A DNA stretch of 23,857 nt from an uncultured Muribaculaceae bacterium (GTDB lineage Bacteria; Bacteroidota; Bacteroidia; Bacteroidales; Muribaculaceae), in assembly GCA_934663645.1 (NCBI GenBank), contig CAKUKR010000031.1, positions 1-23,857 on the forward strand, given 5' to 3'. A model generated the notes under the pieces. It worked only from the letters and a program-made list of their open reading frames with translations, made no database searches and was not told where the DNA came from. Each line of letters begins with the position of its first letter. Positions within the stretch are counted from its first letter, which is position 1. The translations under genes and the position numbers were made by a program. This document shows, one piece after another, positions 23,800-23,857 of this stretch.

Positions 23800-23857
23800 T
23801 CGCATATAGGCCACTGTATTTCAGTAATATAGCCACTTACCATCCTTCACACACGGC

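Noticed and set aside
1..23857. CRISPR arrays, tRNA or rRNA genes, insertion sequences
   Set aside because: No regularly spaced repeats, cloverleaf-like sequence, rRNA-like stretch or transposase frame was recognised on reading both strands.

Overview
The window looks like chromosomal DNA from a fairly GC-rich gut or oral member of the Bacteroidales (Prevotellaceae/Muribaculaceae-like; the exact genus cannot be fixed from sequence alone). The reasons are: promoter boxes of the Bacteroidetes type (TAnnTTTG), start codons without Shine-Dalgarno sequences, a transmembrane TPR/helix-turn-helix regulator, and long secreted proteins ending in a type IX secretion (T9SS)-like tail that closes on a G-I-Y-hydrophobic-V/A-x motif and a basic last strand.

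Layout. 62-1819 (+): a membrane-anchored TPR protein with a cytoplasmic LuxR-like HTH. 1820-2365 (-): a methylated-DNA-protein cysteine methyltransferase, whose stop directly abuts the previous gene's stop. 2477-6190 (-): a 1237-residue modular secreted protein with its own terminator. 6191-6574: a divergent control region of almost 400 bp. From 6575/6590 to the end, six genes run on the + strand: a secreted M6 zinc metalloprotease (6590-9217), then five modular secreted proteins (9231-12569, 12645-15689, 15881-17473, 17544-20759, 20849-23692). The first two are separated by 13 bases; every later gap holds a hairpin. The last 165 bases hold a terminator and a short palindrome but no gene.

The core of the window is a locus of seven exported proteins. 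Six are built from the same small set of interchangeable parts: an N-terminal propeller-like domain (four proteins), a Fn3-like 'hinge' module ending in an aromatic-x-G-x-D-x-P style linker, a second Fn3 type, two kinds of choice-of-anchor J/cleaved-adhesin jelly-roll modules, CARDB-like modules and a sorting tail. Two of them, and in another form the protease, carry a jelly-roll nested inside a split Fn3 domain, an arrangement that recalls the haemagglutinin regions of Porphyromonas gingivalis gingipains and HagA. My inference is a surface adhesin/binding array co-expressed with a secreted protease, possibly acting on host glycoproteins or dietary polymers. No enzyme active site was seen in the six modular proteins, so ligand and role remain unknown.
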